Part shown: positions 11,446 through 22,574 of the stretch, piece after piece
How positions within the stretch are numbered: the first letter of the stretch is position 1
Layout: each line of letters starts with the position of its first letter
Assembly (NCBI GenBank): GCA_032718475.1
Contig: JAUCBJ010005408.1
Location: 27,570 to 91,569 of the forward strand
Length of the DNA stretch: 64,000 nucleotides
Reading direction: 5' to 3'
From: Nemertoderma westbladi
Taxonomy: Eukaryota; Xenacoelomorpha; Nemertodermatida; Nemertodermatidae
Position numbers and translations under genes: made by a program
Notes under the pieces: model-generated
What the model saw: the letters and a program-made list of their open reading frames with translations, nothing else
Told to the model about the DNA's origin: nothing
Database searches by the model: none

Positions 11446-11690
11446 CGGCGGAGTAGCTCAGTTGGTTCAGCGCCGGGCCCCCAATCTATTGGTTGTAGGT
11501 TCAGCCCCGCCAGGGTCCACTTAGCCTTTCATCCACTGGGGTCGATAAAATGAGTACCACTTAAATTACTGGGAGCAAAACTTGGGAGAGGAGTAGCGCC
11601 CACCCCTACCCTCGGGTAACAGCTATCGAAAGAGTATAGCCTTCGGGTCGCCTCCGGCTTCGGCCGACTGTTTGCTTTTGCGATAATGGG
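11446..11690 (+). mobile_element. tRNA-derived SINE
   Basis: The head resembles a tRNA: GGCGGAGTAGCTCAGTTGG matches an A box, GGTTCAGCCCC approximates a B box, and the 5' GGCGG can pair with the 3' CCGCC. The anticodon arm is not tRNA-like. The body continues CCTTTCATCC..GGGTCGATAAAATGAGTACC, a stretch I recall from several metazoan SINEs. It is therefore a SINE and not a tRNA gene. Confidence 0.75.
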
Positions 11691-11756
11691 TACAAACATT
11701 TATTTTGGCTTCAACAATTAAATAAAAGCTTTTCCCCAATTTTATAATGCGTCTTC

Positions 11757-12045
11757 GCGCCCATGTGAAGAAGAATACAAGGATTTCACTTTTCGGTCGA
11801 CTTTTTATTGGAATTTTATATATGAAGATTTTATATTTTATTTAATTTATCTTTATTAAGTGTTTTTTAGCGCTTATTTCTGTCTTATAACCTGTACATA
11901 TACTAATTCGTTTATTGTTTTGGTTAGATTCAGCCCTTCTGTAACCTGTGTTTTTGGTGAAAACCTGGTATTCTTCACATGGGGGTAACTGCAAAGTGAA
12001 ATATAACGTCAGAAAATCTGGTATTCTTCACATGGGAACGTCTTT
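11757..12045. repeat. short inverted-repeat element, dispersed
   Basis: CCCATGTGAAGAAGAATAC at 11760 faces GGTATTCTTCACATGGG at about 12021, with a further direct copy near 11968. The interior (TTTTCGGTCGACTTTTTATTGG..CCTGTACATA) is similar to 22290-22400, so it is a repeat family related to the GTTTATTGTTTTGGTT repeat. Confidence 0.5.
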
Positions 12046-12129
12046 GCTTTTTCTTGTTTGTTTATTGCGGTAGCTTATGAATATGACCAATTTCCACCAT
12101 CGAGAAAATTGTGGTATTGTGGAAATTTC

Positions 12130-13560
12130 TACCCAAATTATGTTCCACCCGTATGGAATTATTTTCCACCCGTTTGGAATTATGTTCCACCCGTATGGAA
12201 TTAATTTCCACCCGTTTGGATTTTTTTCCACCCAATTATGTTCCACCCGTTTGGAATTATTTTCCACCTGTTTGGAATTATTTTCCACCCGTTTGGAATT
12301 ATTTTCCACCCAATTATGTTCCACCCGTTTTGATTTTTTTCCACCCAATTATTTTCCACCCGTTTGGAATTCTTTTCCACCCGTTTTGATTTTTTTCCAC
12401 CCAATTATTTTCCACCCGTTTGGAATTATTTTCCACCCAATTATGTTCCACCCGTTTTGATTTTTTTCCACCCAATTATTTTCCACCCGTTTGGAATTCT
12501 TTTCCACCCGTTTTGATTTTTTTCCACCCAATTATTTTCCACCCGTTTGGAATTCTTTTCCACCCAATTATGTTCCACCCGTTTGGAATTATTTTCCACC
12601 CGTTTGGAATTCTTTTCCACCCGTTTTGATTTTTTTCCACCCAATTATTTTCCACCCGTTTGGAATTCTTTTCCACCCAATTATGTTCCACCCGTTTGGA
12701 ATTATTTTCCACCCGTTTGGAATTATTTTCCACCCAATTATGTTCCACCCGTTTTGATTTTTTTCCACCCAATTAATTTCCACCCGTTTGGAATTAATTT
12801 CCACCCAATTATTTTCCACCCGTTTGGAATTATGTTCCACCCAATTATGTTCCACCCGTTTTGAATTATTTTCCACCCAATTATGTTCCACCCGTTTTGA
12901 TTTTTTTCCACCCAATTAATTTCCACCCGTTTGGAATTAATTTCCACCCAATTATTTTCCACCCGTTTGGAATTAATTTCCACCCAATTCTTTTCCACCC
13001 GTTTGGAATTATTTTCCAACCAATTATGTTCCACCCGTTTGGAATTAATTTCCACCCAATTATTTTCCACCCGTTTGGAATTCTTTTCCACCCGTTTGGA
13101 ATCATGTTCCACCCAATTATGTTCCACCCAATTATGTTCCACCCGTTTGGAATTCTTTTCCACCCGTTTGGAATTAATTTCCACCCAATTATGTTCCACC
13201 CGTTTGGAATTAATTTCCACCCAATTATGTTCCACCCGTTTGGAATTCTTTTCCACCCGTTTGGAATTAATTTCCACCCAATTATTTTCCACCCAATTAT
13301 GTTCCACCCGTTTGGAATTAATTTCCACCCAATTATTTTCCACCCGTTTGGAATTCTTTTCCACCCGTTTGGAATTAATTTCCACCCAATTATTTTCCAC
13401 CCGTTTGGAATTCTTTTCCACCCAATTATTTTCCACCCGTTTGGAATCATTTTCCACCCAATTATTTTCCACCCAATTATGTTCCATCCGTTTGGAATTA
13501 ATTTCCACCCGTTTGGAATTATTTTCCACCCAATTATTTTCCACCTGTATGGAGAATATG
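12130..13560. repeat. 1.4-kb minisatellite of two alternating units
   Basis: Tandem mixture of unit A (TTCCACCCGTTTGGAATTAT, ~20 bp) and unit B (TTCCACCCAATTATT, ~15-16 bp); all share TTCCACCC. Positions 13560-13605 are a diverged edge. Long frames on both strands come from the array and have no start context or recognisable fold, so they are not called as genes. Confidence 0.9.
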
Positions 13561-13605
13561 TTCCACCGTTTTGGAAACTTATTTCCCCCAGGGTGGAACC
13601 AACTT

Positions 13606-14390
13606 CCCCAATGACAGTCTTTAGAGAGTTTCGTTTCCCCATCCATACAGTATCCATCGTTAATATCCGGGAGCGCGTAGTAATTTCTAAGTATTCGGCC
13701 ACCGTAATAATTTATCTCATTTTTTATTGATTATGAATTTATAACATAAAATTATGTATTTCTGTATAATAAGTTATAAAGAAATTATGTTTAGTGTGTG
13801 TATTACTTTATAAATAGTTATAAAGAAATTATGAGTTTAATTAATGATCAAGGATGTTATTCTTATTCACCCCACCCATTACCAATATTGGGATTGTGAA
13901 CGTACGTATTGTGATGTAATTTCCTACCCGTTAGTTATATTTCTTGAAAGTTTTTTTCTTGTTCTAACGTCGTTAGGAAGTTTTCGAGTCTATTAATAAT
14001 AGTTCAACCAAAGGGAGATTTAATAATAAACCCACCTCACAGATTTAGCATATTTATAGAGTTGTGGAGCAAAATACGGTAGGCAGGTGCAGTAGGTCAG
14101 ACTTAGTTATATGTTAATGTCTTTATGACAAATCTTTATCAAATATTAATATGACAAAACCTGTCTGCATGGTGATGGCGGATGGAGATGGCATACATGC
14201 GTTTATGTTGTTAGACTGTTAATTCTTTAGTTTATTATTTTATTTTGTTCCATTGAATAGAACTGCAGACTGACTCTTATTCTCCGTACTGCTGTATTGT
14301 ACCGGTACCAGGGCACATCGGTAGGCCTACTGGTAGAGCTTAGCACTGCAGCGCTGTAGTGTATTGTTTTGTTTGAACCTGCGTCGGATC
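13606..14390. other. no gene seen
   Basis: AT-rich sequence with GTAGGCCTAC near 14322; no supported gene. Confidence 0.35.
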
Positions 14391-14402
14391 ACTGAAGTGG
14401 CT

Positions 14403-14500
14403 ATGGAACCGACTACAAGTTATGTTGTCCAGCTCTTTGGTAATTACCAAATCAATGTTCGCGAACATCTGTTCAGAAAATTATGCGAGGAAATTACCCC
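14403..14500 (+). pseudogene. possible N-terminal exon of the zinc-finger gene
   Basis: An ATG at 14403 opens a frame with MEPTTSYVVQLFGNYQINV and then a basic helix-like stretch. It is cut by a C21-type homopolymer at 14497-14518. The frame is short, but its sequence looks protein-like and lies just upstream of zinc-finger coding sequence. I do not recognise the domain, and assigning it to the zinc-finger gene is inference from position. Confidence 0.4.
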
Positions 14501-14640
14501 CCCCCCCCCCCCCCCCCCTTCCCCAATGTCAATGTGCGGACTAACTGTGAGATGAACTGTGGTAACCGACACTACTAAGTGCCACTGAAAAAATTTCAAA
14601 AAAAAATTCATTTTAATACTCTAAATCTAATTTAATCTAA

Positions 14641-15035
14641 GGGGCCGTCCAAGTATGACGTCTGCACTTTTGCACAAAATGTTGACCCCCTCCCTCCCCT
14701 AAATCAGTTGTCATCAGATAGGCATTGACCCCCCCCCCCCCCCCCCCCTCCCCTAAATCAGATTAAAGAAATTTTCGCGTCCTAATCACTGAAACATGGT
14801 GACTATGGTAACTGAAACAGAAGGTCGTGCTATGGGCCTTCGGGGGCTTCGAACAATTAAAATAGGCAAGCTATTTACTCTTCTGCTATATCTCTTCTAG
14901 CACCTATAAATGAACATGCTGGCGTCAGATTTTGGCTGACCCCCTCCCCTCCCCCAATCAGCACGTCATCAGATTTTCCCAACCCCCCTCCCCGTCCTCC
15001 AACCCCCCGTGCTGACGTCATACTTGGACGGCCCC
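14641..15035. mobile_element. MITE, 395 bp, 8-bp target duplication
   Basis: Terminal inverted repeats start GGGGCCGTCCAAGTATGACG and end with the reverse complement CGTCATACTTGGACGGCCCC. Perfect 8-bp direct repeats TAATCTAA flank it (14633-14640, 15036-15043). The interior is C-rich (polyC at 14731-14748) with no coding frame. The 8-bp duplication suggests hAT mobilisation, but the termini are not the classical CAG type. Confidence 0.85.
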
Positions 15036-15295
15036 TAATCTAAATTTAATACTCTCTAATCAATACTCTCCATTATTGACCCACCCATTTTCTCTAGGCG
15101 ACCAATCACAACCGTCCCCTGATGATTCAGACATGCTCACTTCCGACGATGACGTAACACCTGGAAGTATAATAATTCCTTCGACCAACCTGGTCCCTCT
15201 GGGATTCAACCCCAGGATATTGTGATAGCCGCTCCAATGAGAAGCCCTTCAGCTGTGATAGTTGTGGTAAGGCGTTCGTATGGAACAGCGGTTAC

Positions 15296-16351
15296 GTCGC
15301 GTTTCGGCAACTGTCACGTTTAGGCAACTCAAATTAGCGTTTCGGCAACTAAACAATTACGTTTCACCAACTGCTATAGTTGTGTTTCGGCAACTCGTAG
15401 TTGCTTTTCGGCGAACTAAAGTTGCGTTTCGGCAACTAGGTCAGAAACCCTCGTATGTAATGTAACTGTGACTACATTCATTAAGTAAGTAAGTAAATGA
15501 TAATTGATGACAAGTTTAAGTGTTAGTTATAGTTATTGAAGGCAGAGTTGTTAATTTGTCATTTATATGTGTACATTGCCGGTTTGCACATATGGCAGTG
15601 ATAAAATATGATTTTATGGTCTGATTGATAAATGTGGAATTTGTTTCCACCCGTGATGTTCCGTCCGTGACGCTGGACAGCTGTTACTCAAACTAACCTA
15701 AAATTAGAACTAATCATTGTACGCTCTCCATTTTGCGCTCAAACTGATCCTGAGATATGTCGGATTCTAAATAAAATAACTCTATCTAGGGTGTACCACT
15801 GAGTCGAACGCGAGATGAAAAACCAAAATTGAAAAGGGGAATAGATAAACAGTAATGTATGAATTTATATCAGATTGAATTGTAATATCAGTTTCAATTA
15901 ATAGACTTACAATATATCGAATAATATATGTAGACAATATATGGAATTAATAACATCAGTTTCTATATAACTCGAAGTAGTGTTGGAGTAGGGGTGGGTA
16001 AAATAATGTAGAATGAAAATGAATGAATAATGGGAACCGTAATGATGCAAAGGAAATAAATAATACTGATTTGCTCTGCCCTAATATGTTGATACAATGC
16101 GATGGTGACGTTGAGATTCCACCTATCTCTATACTGTAGGCTCTATACAGTATCCAGTTAACTTTGTTTACGAGTTGCCGAAACGCATCTATCAGTTTGC
16201 CTAAGTGCATCCTGTTACCGAAATGCAACTATGAGTTGCCGAAATGCATCACTCAGTTACCGAAACGTAACTTTGTTACCATGTTGCCGAAACGCGAATA
16301 TGAGTTGCCGAAACCCGGCTCTAAAGCTACTATCAGTTGCCGAAACGCGAC
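15296..16351. mobile_element. TIR element with subterminal repeat arrays
   Basis: Perfect 18-bp terminal inverted repeats GTCGCGTTTCGGCAACTG (15296-15313) and its complement (16334-16351). Each end holds about seven further copies of the CGTTTCGGCAACT motif spaced about 20 bp apart, facing inwards in opposite orientation (15296-15435 and 16168-16351). Such arrays commonly bind transposase. Imperfect 8-bp direct repeats AACAGCGG / AACACCGG lie near the ends but 4 bp off on the left. There is no transposase, so it is non-autonomous. It sits inside a zinc finger. Confidence 0.8.
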
Positions 16352-17180
16352 AACACCGGAACAGCCACCTAATTATACACCAACGAACGTCCACACCAAT
16401 GCGGACTCTGCAAGAAACATTTCAATCAACTGGGCAATCTAACTGCCCATAATCGAATGAACGGTGGTGAGAAACCGTATAACTGCAATAAGTGTAACAA
16501 ACTATTCTCTCAGCAACAAAACCTAACTGCGCACAAGCGGGCGCACTTCGGTACGCACTTCAGTACGTGTGCGACACGTGCGGGAAGGGATTTACGCAAA
16601 ACTGTAGTTTAACAACCCATAAAAGAATGCACACAGGAGAGCGTCCGTACGTGTGCGACACGTACGGGAAGGGATTTAGAGAGAGCGGTACTCTAACGTC
16701 CCACAGCGAACACAGGGGAGCTCGGCCGTTTAGCTGCGATACATGCGGGAGATGTTTCTCCCGGCGCCATCATCTATCGAGCCAGGTCAGGTCAGGTATT
16801 CTAGGTCATTGATCAAGAAAACTTGCCACCTCCATGCAGCATAAAGGAGGTGCCACCTGTAGCTGCATAGACCCTCTTACTAGGGCAAATCTGGTCCTGT
16901 AACTAGGACCCCCTTCGTTCTGGGATAAGGACGCCCTTGGTCCTGGATTAAGGACCCATATACTTGGCTGCAGGGGTATATGGCCTGACCAGGCAGATGG
17001 TGATCTACCAATGGCTGGTTAGGAGTAGAGTGTTCTCATGTCCACTCTGAGGGCACTTCACTGCGACCTGCACCTGGCAGCAAGGGTACAGGGCATGACC
17101 CAGCAGATGAGCTGCAACAGCCAATGGTGGGTCATGTACGCCAGAGTAGATATGGGTGATGGGCCTCATATCTGACTCCA

Positions 17181-19484
17181 TTGCGACACCCACCCTGTGG
17201 AATGGCAAACCAGGGTGTGGTATTTGCCCCGAGAGCTGACTCGGCAAAAAAGCACCCCCCAACCCCCACTATGGATTACATTAGCAATGCGGAGGTCCGG
17301 CCACTAGAGGCCAGTGGAATTACCGGACACAATCGGCCTAACAGGCGTCAGTTAACTCCTGACCGGCTGCCTGTCTCACCCCCTACTGGAGAGAGAGCAG
17401 CCAACAATTCTTTGAGTCCCTTTCCTGATGACCTTTCTGGCCCAAACCCTGGGTCACCAGGGAGGCCAGATTGTGATGGGGAGAGGGATTCTGGAGTTGG
17501 AGGCTACTCTCATGTTCCACCCCGACCAACAAAGCCATTGGTGAATCTGAGGAAAGTCACTAGACTAGCCTCAGTAAACACCCTAACACTCGGGTCCCCA
17601 ATGCGACAAGGTGAGCTGACTGCCTTGGCAGATAAGCTTTCTCTTAGCGCAGTGGGTGTTCAAGAGCACCGAATGCAGACTGGACAGACTGATGAGGTTC
17701 TGATTAAGGACATGGGGGGCGGTTGGCGACTCGCCCTCGCGTCAGCAGATGATAGTGGCAATGGTGGAATTGGTCTATTGATGAATCCAACTGCACATGC
17801 AGCATTGGACAAAATAGACCAAATCTCTAACCGCATCATCCGTTGCCACTTCTCATGTTCTGGAAGACTGGCTAAGAAGTTTCCTAAGGTGGTTCTGATT
17901 GTGTGCTACTCTCCAACTAGTGTTGCCCCTGTAGAGGAGGTGGAAAATTTCTACCACAATCTACAAGCAGCAACTGATGGAGTGGATCAGCATGCATTCT
18001 TAACATTCCTGGGAGACTTTAATGCAAGTCTGCATCAATCACCTACATCGCCCTGGGTCTATAGCAATAGTGTTAACCGAAATTCTGTCCATCTTCAGGA
18101 TTTTATCTCTGGAAATGGATTGTTTTCGGCTGGAACCCAGTTCAAGAAGCGAACTGGAAAGCTATGGACTCATAGTGGACCCAGTGGTCACAAGTCCCAG
18201 ATAGACCATATTCTGTTTCGTAGGAAATACAGGAGCTCTATACAAGACTGTAATGCATTTACACTTCGACCCTTCTCCAGTGATCACCGCCTTATTGTGG
18301 CCAAGGTAAGACTTAGTCTGCGTGCTAGCAGAACAACGAAATCTGCCTTGCCACGGCATGACTGGTCCTCTCTGTTGCAACAGCCAAGTGTGAGATCCAG
18401 CTTCACACTACAGCTGAGCAACAGGTATGAGGATCTTGCCTCTGAGGCGGCAGATCACTGTGAGGGCTATACTGCCTTTACAGGCTGCTTTTGGAAAGCC
18501 CACTTTGAAAAGCTCCTCAATAATGACAGGGTATTGCCTGATAACTTTATAGAAGTAAAAGTGTCTGAGTCTGTACTCCCAGATATTCCCATTGGCGATA
18601 TCTCCTTTGCAGAAGTGAAGGCTGCTGCAAAGAGCATTAAGACCAATCGTGCCAGTGGAGTAGATGGTGTTCCCCCTGAGGTCTTTAAAATACCTGAGTG
18701 TTTAAAGCTCATCTATCCCATCATAGTAGACATGTACCGTACAACACGAGTCCCACAAGAAATGAAAACAAATAAGTTGGTGCCAGTTCCCAAGAAGGGC
18801 AACCTAACACTCTATGGTTCTTTTCGGGGAATCTCATTGATCTCGATTGCTGCAAAACTATACAATAGAATTCTATTAAATCGCATCAGGGATCCCATTG
18901 AGAGACTGCTACGTGGAAATCAGAATGGGTTCCGTAAAGGTCGTGGGACCATGGAGCCCATTTTGGCACTTAGAAGGATAATTGAAGAGTTATCAAAAAA
19001 GAAAGACAGGCATCTGGCTGTTATCTTTGTTGACTTCTTCAAGGCCTTTGATTCAGTCTCTCGCTCACGTATGTTCAGCATACTTTCATTATATGGGATT
19101 CCTGATGAAATTATTGCAGCAATCAGATCAGTATACGATGGTTCGACAACATTTGTGTCTACTGTTGACGGTGACACAGAACCATTTGAAGTGTTATGGG
19201 GCGTCCTCCAAGGAGACACACTTGCACCATTCTTGTTCATTATTGTGGTTGACTATGTTCTACGCATGTCCTTAGATCATCATAATGATGATGGGGTGAT
19301 GATAACTCCACCTACTGGCTCCAGAAGAACTGATCTTGAGAAGTACCTAACTGATCTAGACTTTGCTGATGACTTAGGAGTACTCTCAGAATCATTAGAG
19401 GGAGCCCAGCGGCTCCTCAGCTCATTAGAACATGCTGCTTCTAGTGTTGGTCTTTTATTAACTCCAGAAAGACCAAAATTCTGA
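17181..19484 (+). CDS. LINE endonuclease-reverse transcriptase (family 1), frameshifted
   Basis: A 767-codon frame. The endonuclease (about residues 130-380) shows VGVQEHR, LTFLGDFNA and SDHRLIVAKV, the usual APE signatures. The RT has NGFRKGR, the metal-binding FVDFFKAFDS, GVLQGDTLAPFLF and FADD. The linker between endonuclease and RT is about 100 residues shorter than in LINE family 2 (39945-43521), suggesting an internal in-frame deletion. The frame ends early because a run of four Ts near 19453 replaces the five found in two sister copies; the C-terminal part continues at 19486-20140. A nearby upstream ATG could be the true start. Confidence 0.9.
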   Translation: MRHPPCGMANQGVVFAPRADSAKKHPPTPTMDYISNAEVRPLEASGITGHNRPNRRQLTPDRLPVSPPTGERAANNSLSPFPDDLSGPNPGSPGRPDCDGERDSGVGGYSHVPPRPTKPLVNLRKVTRLASVNTLTLGSPMRQGELTALADKLSLSAVGVQEHRMQTGQTDEVLIKDMGGGWRLALASADDSGNGGIGLLMNPTAHAALDKIDQISNRIIRCHFSCSGRLAKKFPKVVLIVCYSPTSVAPVEEVENFYHNLQAATDGVDQHAFLTFLGDFNASLHQSPTSPWVYSNSVNRNSVHLQDFISGNGLFSAGTQFKKRTGKLWTHSGPSGHKSQIDHILFRRKYRSSIQDCNAFTLRPFSSDHRLIVAKVRLSLRASRTTKSALPRHDWSSLLQQPSVRSSFTLQLSNRYEDLASEAADHCEGYTAFTGCFWKAHFEKLLNNDRVLPDNFIEVKVSESVLPDIPIGDISFAEVKAAAKSIKTNRASGVDGVPPEVFKIPECLKLIYPIIVDMYRTTRVPQEMKTNKLVPVPKKGNLTLYGSFRGISLISIAAKLYNRILLNRIRDPIERLLRGNQNGFRKGRGTMEPILALRRIIEELSKKKDRHLAVIFVDFFKAFDSVSRSRMFSILSLYGIPDEIIAAIRSVYDGSTTFVSTVDGDTEPFEVLWGVLQGDTLAPFLFIIVVDYVLRMSLDHHNDDGVMITPPTGSRRTDLEKYLTDLDFADDLGVLSESLEGAQRLLSSLEHAASSVGLLLTPERPKF

Positions 19485-19485
19485 C

Positions 19486-20140
19486 AGTTAACTTTGAAAG
19501 TCCTCAGCAAGTCTCTGATCGGATGAGCATAAGCTCAAAGGATGGTATGCTTGAGCATGTGGACGACTTCTGTTACCTGGGATCATGGATCCGGAAGTCA
19601 GGTGAGGACCTTCGAATACGTAAGGGAAAGGCATGGGCAGCCTTGAATAGGCTTTCCAGGATTTGGAAGTCACCTAGAATTAATCGGAAAATTAAGGTCC
19701 GATTATTTAGAGCAGCAGTAGTTCCAGTACTCCTCTACGGGAGTCCATGCTGGGCTCTAACTGCTGAGGACACCAAATCTCTGGATGGCACATTCACAAG
19801 AATGCTACGCCGGGTACATTGTGTCAAGTACAATGCACACATCTCCAACCAGACACTATATAACATTGGAGGTGTCTCATTGGTTCCCCCAAGCTTGACC
19901 CTAGAACAAAATCGCCTCCGCTTTGCAGGACATTGCTTTCGCCGTGAGGACCAGCCAGTGCATAATCTTGTACTTTGGCAGCCTCATGGAGTGAATAAGC
20001 ATGGTGGACAGCCCATGACTTTCTTGAGACGCATCTTAAAGGACACTGGCCTTAAAGATGCGGATGATCTAGCAAATGTCATGGGTGATAGGGAGTTGTG
20101 GCGGTGCAATTTTGTTGACAAGCCGGCACAGCATTCTTAA
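19486..20140 (+). pseudogene. LINE C-terminal region after frameshift (family 1)
   Basis: Continuation of the same protein in another frame: DDFCYLGSWIRKSGEDL, then a basic region, VPVLLYGSPCWALT, and LRFAGHCFRREDQP. This is the conserved tail found downstream of RT in many RTE-like elements. It is 97-99% alike by eye to the copies at 8661-9560 and 44890-45706, so the family was active recently. Confidence 0.85.
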
Positions 20141-20224
20141 AAATGCAGCTGCAATGCAGCATGCCGATCCTAGTAGTAGTATCTATCGAGCCCCAAATGT
20201 ATCCGCAGTGGGGAGACTCGGTAA

Positions 20225-22559
20225 CTGTAAACGTTTCTCAACTTCCAGTAAACTTGGTAGATACAGTCGCGTTACAGTACAGTAGTAGTAGAATAAACTA
20301 ATAAACTATGTACGTAGTTACATTAGTAACTGAATTGTAGTGTAAAACATATATTCACATCCTGGCATGGCCAGCTTTCCATTGGTACCAACAAATCTAT
20401 ATAAGGTTTTAAAATATTCTGTGGTTTAACAACAAATGTATGAATATAAATAAAATTGCAGTTATACTCCTGCTAAAAATGACATTCTAATATAATATAC
20501 TGTAGATCACATTAATTCAACTTCTGTGGTTTAACTGGTGCAATTTTGATCGAGTCTTTTTTTTAATGCTTGTCGCTAAACATTGAAAGCAAAAATATAA
20601 ATTCTGCCTCAATCAGTAAGTGTTTGGGAGTTCAAATGATCTCTGTTTTAAATTTTCGATGAGATTAAAGTTGAGATAAACAAAATACTGCTGATCATAA
20701 CATTTAACCACTACCAGGTCTACACACCGCCGATTTACTAATCTTTTAAGATACATTACATCTCCATTTCGACTATAGTTACATTAACTCCGTATAAACG
20801 CAACTACAGTACAGTAGGCCTATATACACCGCACCCGGCTCCTAAAAACGCAGAAATCTCTAAATATCACGTTGCAATATTATGGGATTCTATAGCCCTA
20901 GAATTTTAAAACAAACAATCTATGTAATATTTTACTAAAGTATTAAAATAAATACTCATAGAAGAGCTAGCTTAAGTTTTACTGAAAGTTTTTTTCTTCA
21001 AAATCATGTCTCTTTAGGGGCTGAGTAGAGTATACTAGTGCATCATACAGTATTATTATGTTCAAATTATCAAATAAATGGCCCCATTTCCGTAGCTACT
21101 ATAAAGGCCTCATTAGTCAGTTTCTCTAACCAGTTCAGACACATTCCCTTGACTCTAGTCCCCTATTTAGTAACACCTATCGATATCAAAGAGGCAGCAT
21201 AACAATTTACTTTACAGAAACATTCACATCACCATTCAATCAATCACCATTCATACTTTATAAACCACAGAGTCAATAGCGCGAAATGACCGCAAACATA
21301 AAATAAATTTTAGTGTGTTTTAAAAATTGGTTTAATTTAATTAAAAACATTAAGGGAAAGGAGCAGGTTACAGTGGCGGTGTTTCCTAACCAAAACAATA
21401 AACTATACATTATTTCACTTGCGGTCAATTTGCGCTGAAGATCACTATTTTCACTTGCGGTCAAAGTACGCCACAATAATTTTTCTTGTCCGTTGAAAAT
21501 ACTCATTATGTCCGTTGATTTTGACTTTTTATGTCCTTGAAAATTTAGCGATTTTAGATTCCATGCTACCGATATCTCTACTGCTGTTCTACTGTAGGCC
21601 TACTGGTATCCGGTAGCCGTAGCGGTATCACTAGTTAGTTCTAAACCAACAGATCAGTCCAGATAATTATTCAAGTCAACTTATTCCCCTATTGACAGCG
21701 AAAGTCACACTGATATCGAAAATATATCAATATTATATTAATAAAAGGATATATACAAAAATATACATAAAATCATGCCGGCTGCCGGCATAAAGTGCTC
21801 CTTAGCCTAAATTGGTAAAGTGGCAATTTCTTGTTTTGGTTAGGAAAGACCGCCCGTCTATGTATCCTGATCCTTTCCCTAAATTAGTAATGTTATCGTT
21901 TATTAACTTGGTTTAAAAGCCTGCCTCTGTAACCTGGTACTTTCCCTCAATTGGTAAAAGTGAAAGTTTATAGTTTCGGTTAGAAAAGCCCGTCTCTGTA
22001 ACCTGCCCCTTTCCCGCAATTGGTAGTTGTTTTTGGTTAGAAAATGAGTGTATTGCTAGTCATATGGAAATCGATTATCGACAACGTCCAGAAATTATTA
22101 AATTTAGAGTCTTTTTTCACAGGCGCATATGGAAATCTATCTAGTCTAGAAATCATCAAATTTGGTATAATGTTTTCCAACAAGCACTGCAAATTAATCT
22201 ATCTGCCAGTCCAGAAATTAAAACATGTAACCCTGTTGCCCTGTAACCTGCTCCTTTCACTCAATTGGTAAAATGATATGTGATAAACATGTTTTAACTT
22301 TTTGGTCGAAACTTAATTGTAATTTTATGTATGAAGGATTTGTATTTTTTTTTTAATTTCTTCTTAATACGTGTTTATTTATATCTTATTATGGCCTGTA
22401 CAGATCGCACATGTGACTGAAAATCACTCTATTGCATACCATTACTACCGCAGTGAAAAATTTGCACCAAAATTGCGCATTCCAGCGGCGCCATTTTAAT
22501 GCATGAATTTTATTTTAATATTTTTCATATTACATTAGTTTTCTTATTCGAAATAGTTT
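20225..22559. other. repeat-rich intergenic region
   Basis: No gene seen. It holds several copies of the dispersed CTGTAACCTG..CTTTCCC / GTTTATTGTTTTGGTT repeat (about 21343-21412 reversed, 21800-21870, 21920-21995, 22000-22050, 22240-22400). A block at 20360-20640 is shared with 52010-52150 (GCCAGCTTTCCAT..GTACCAACAAATC and ATTGAAAGCAAAAATA). Confidence 0.5.
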
Positions 22560-22574
22560 GTTACTGAAAGTAGC

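Larger units (their letters stand above)
16784..20180 (+). mobile_element. nearly full-length non-LTR retrotransposon (family 1)
   Basis: Flanked by a perfect 12-bp target duplication ATCTATCGAGCC (16772-16783, 20181-20192). It begins AGGTCAGGTCAGGTATT and ends GATCCTAGTAGTAGT. It encodes an APE-type endonuclease and a reverse transcriptase and entered the zinc-finger gene in sense orientation. This short-terminal-repeat ending, without polyA, resembles RTE/I-related clades, but the clade is not resolved by eye. Confidence 0.95.
15101..20224 (+). pseudogene. C2H2 zinc-finger gene broken by two insertions
   Basis: After a possible acceptor (TTTCTCTAG before 15101), an acidic stretch (SPDDSDMLTSDDDVTPG) leads to fingers. 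Visible pieces are NEKPFSCDSCGKAF (15240-15275), then after the first insertion TNERPHQCGLCKKHF and GGEKPYNCNKCNKLF (16383-16520), then YVCDTCGKGF, ERPYVCDTYGKGF (second cysteine lost to tyrosine) and RPFSCDTCGRCF (16564-16760). A TIR element interrupts at 15296-16351 and a LINE at 16784-20180; the last finger ends in a stop at 20222. A frameshift lies near 16550-16565. Finger linkers show it was a DNA-binding KRAB-less C2H2 protein; it is now dead. Confidence 0.8.

Noticed and set aside
11446-11520. Possible tRNA gene
   Set aside because: The anticodon arm is abnormal and the sequence continues into a SINE body.
12028-13730. Long open frames on both strands (up to 302 codons)
   Set aside because: They follow the TTCCACCC minisatellite in several frames at once and read as simple peptide repeats with no conserved start or fold.
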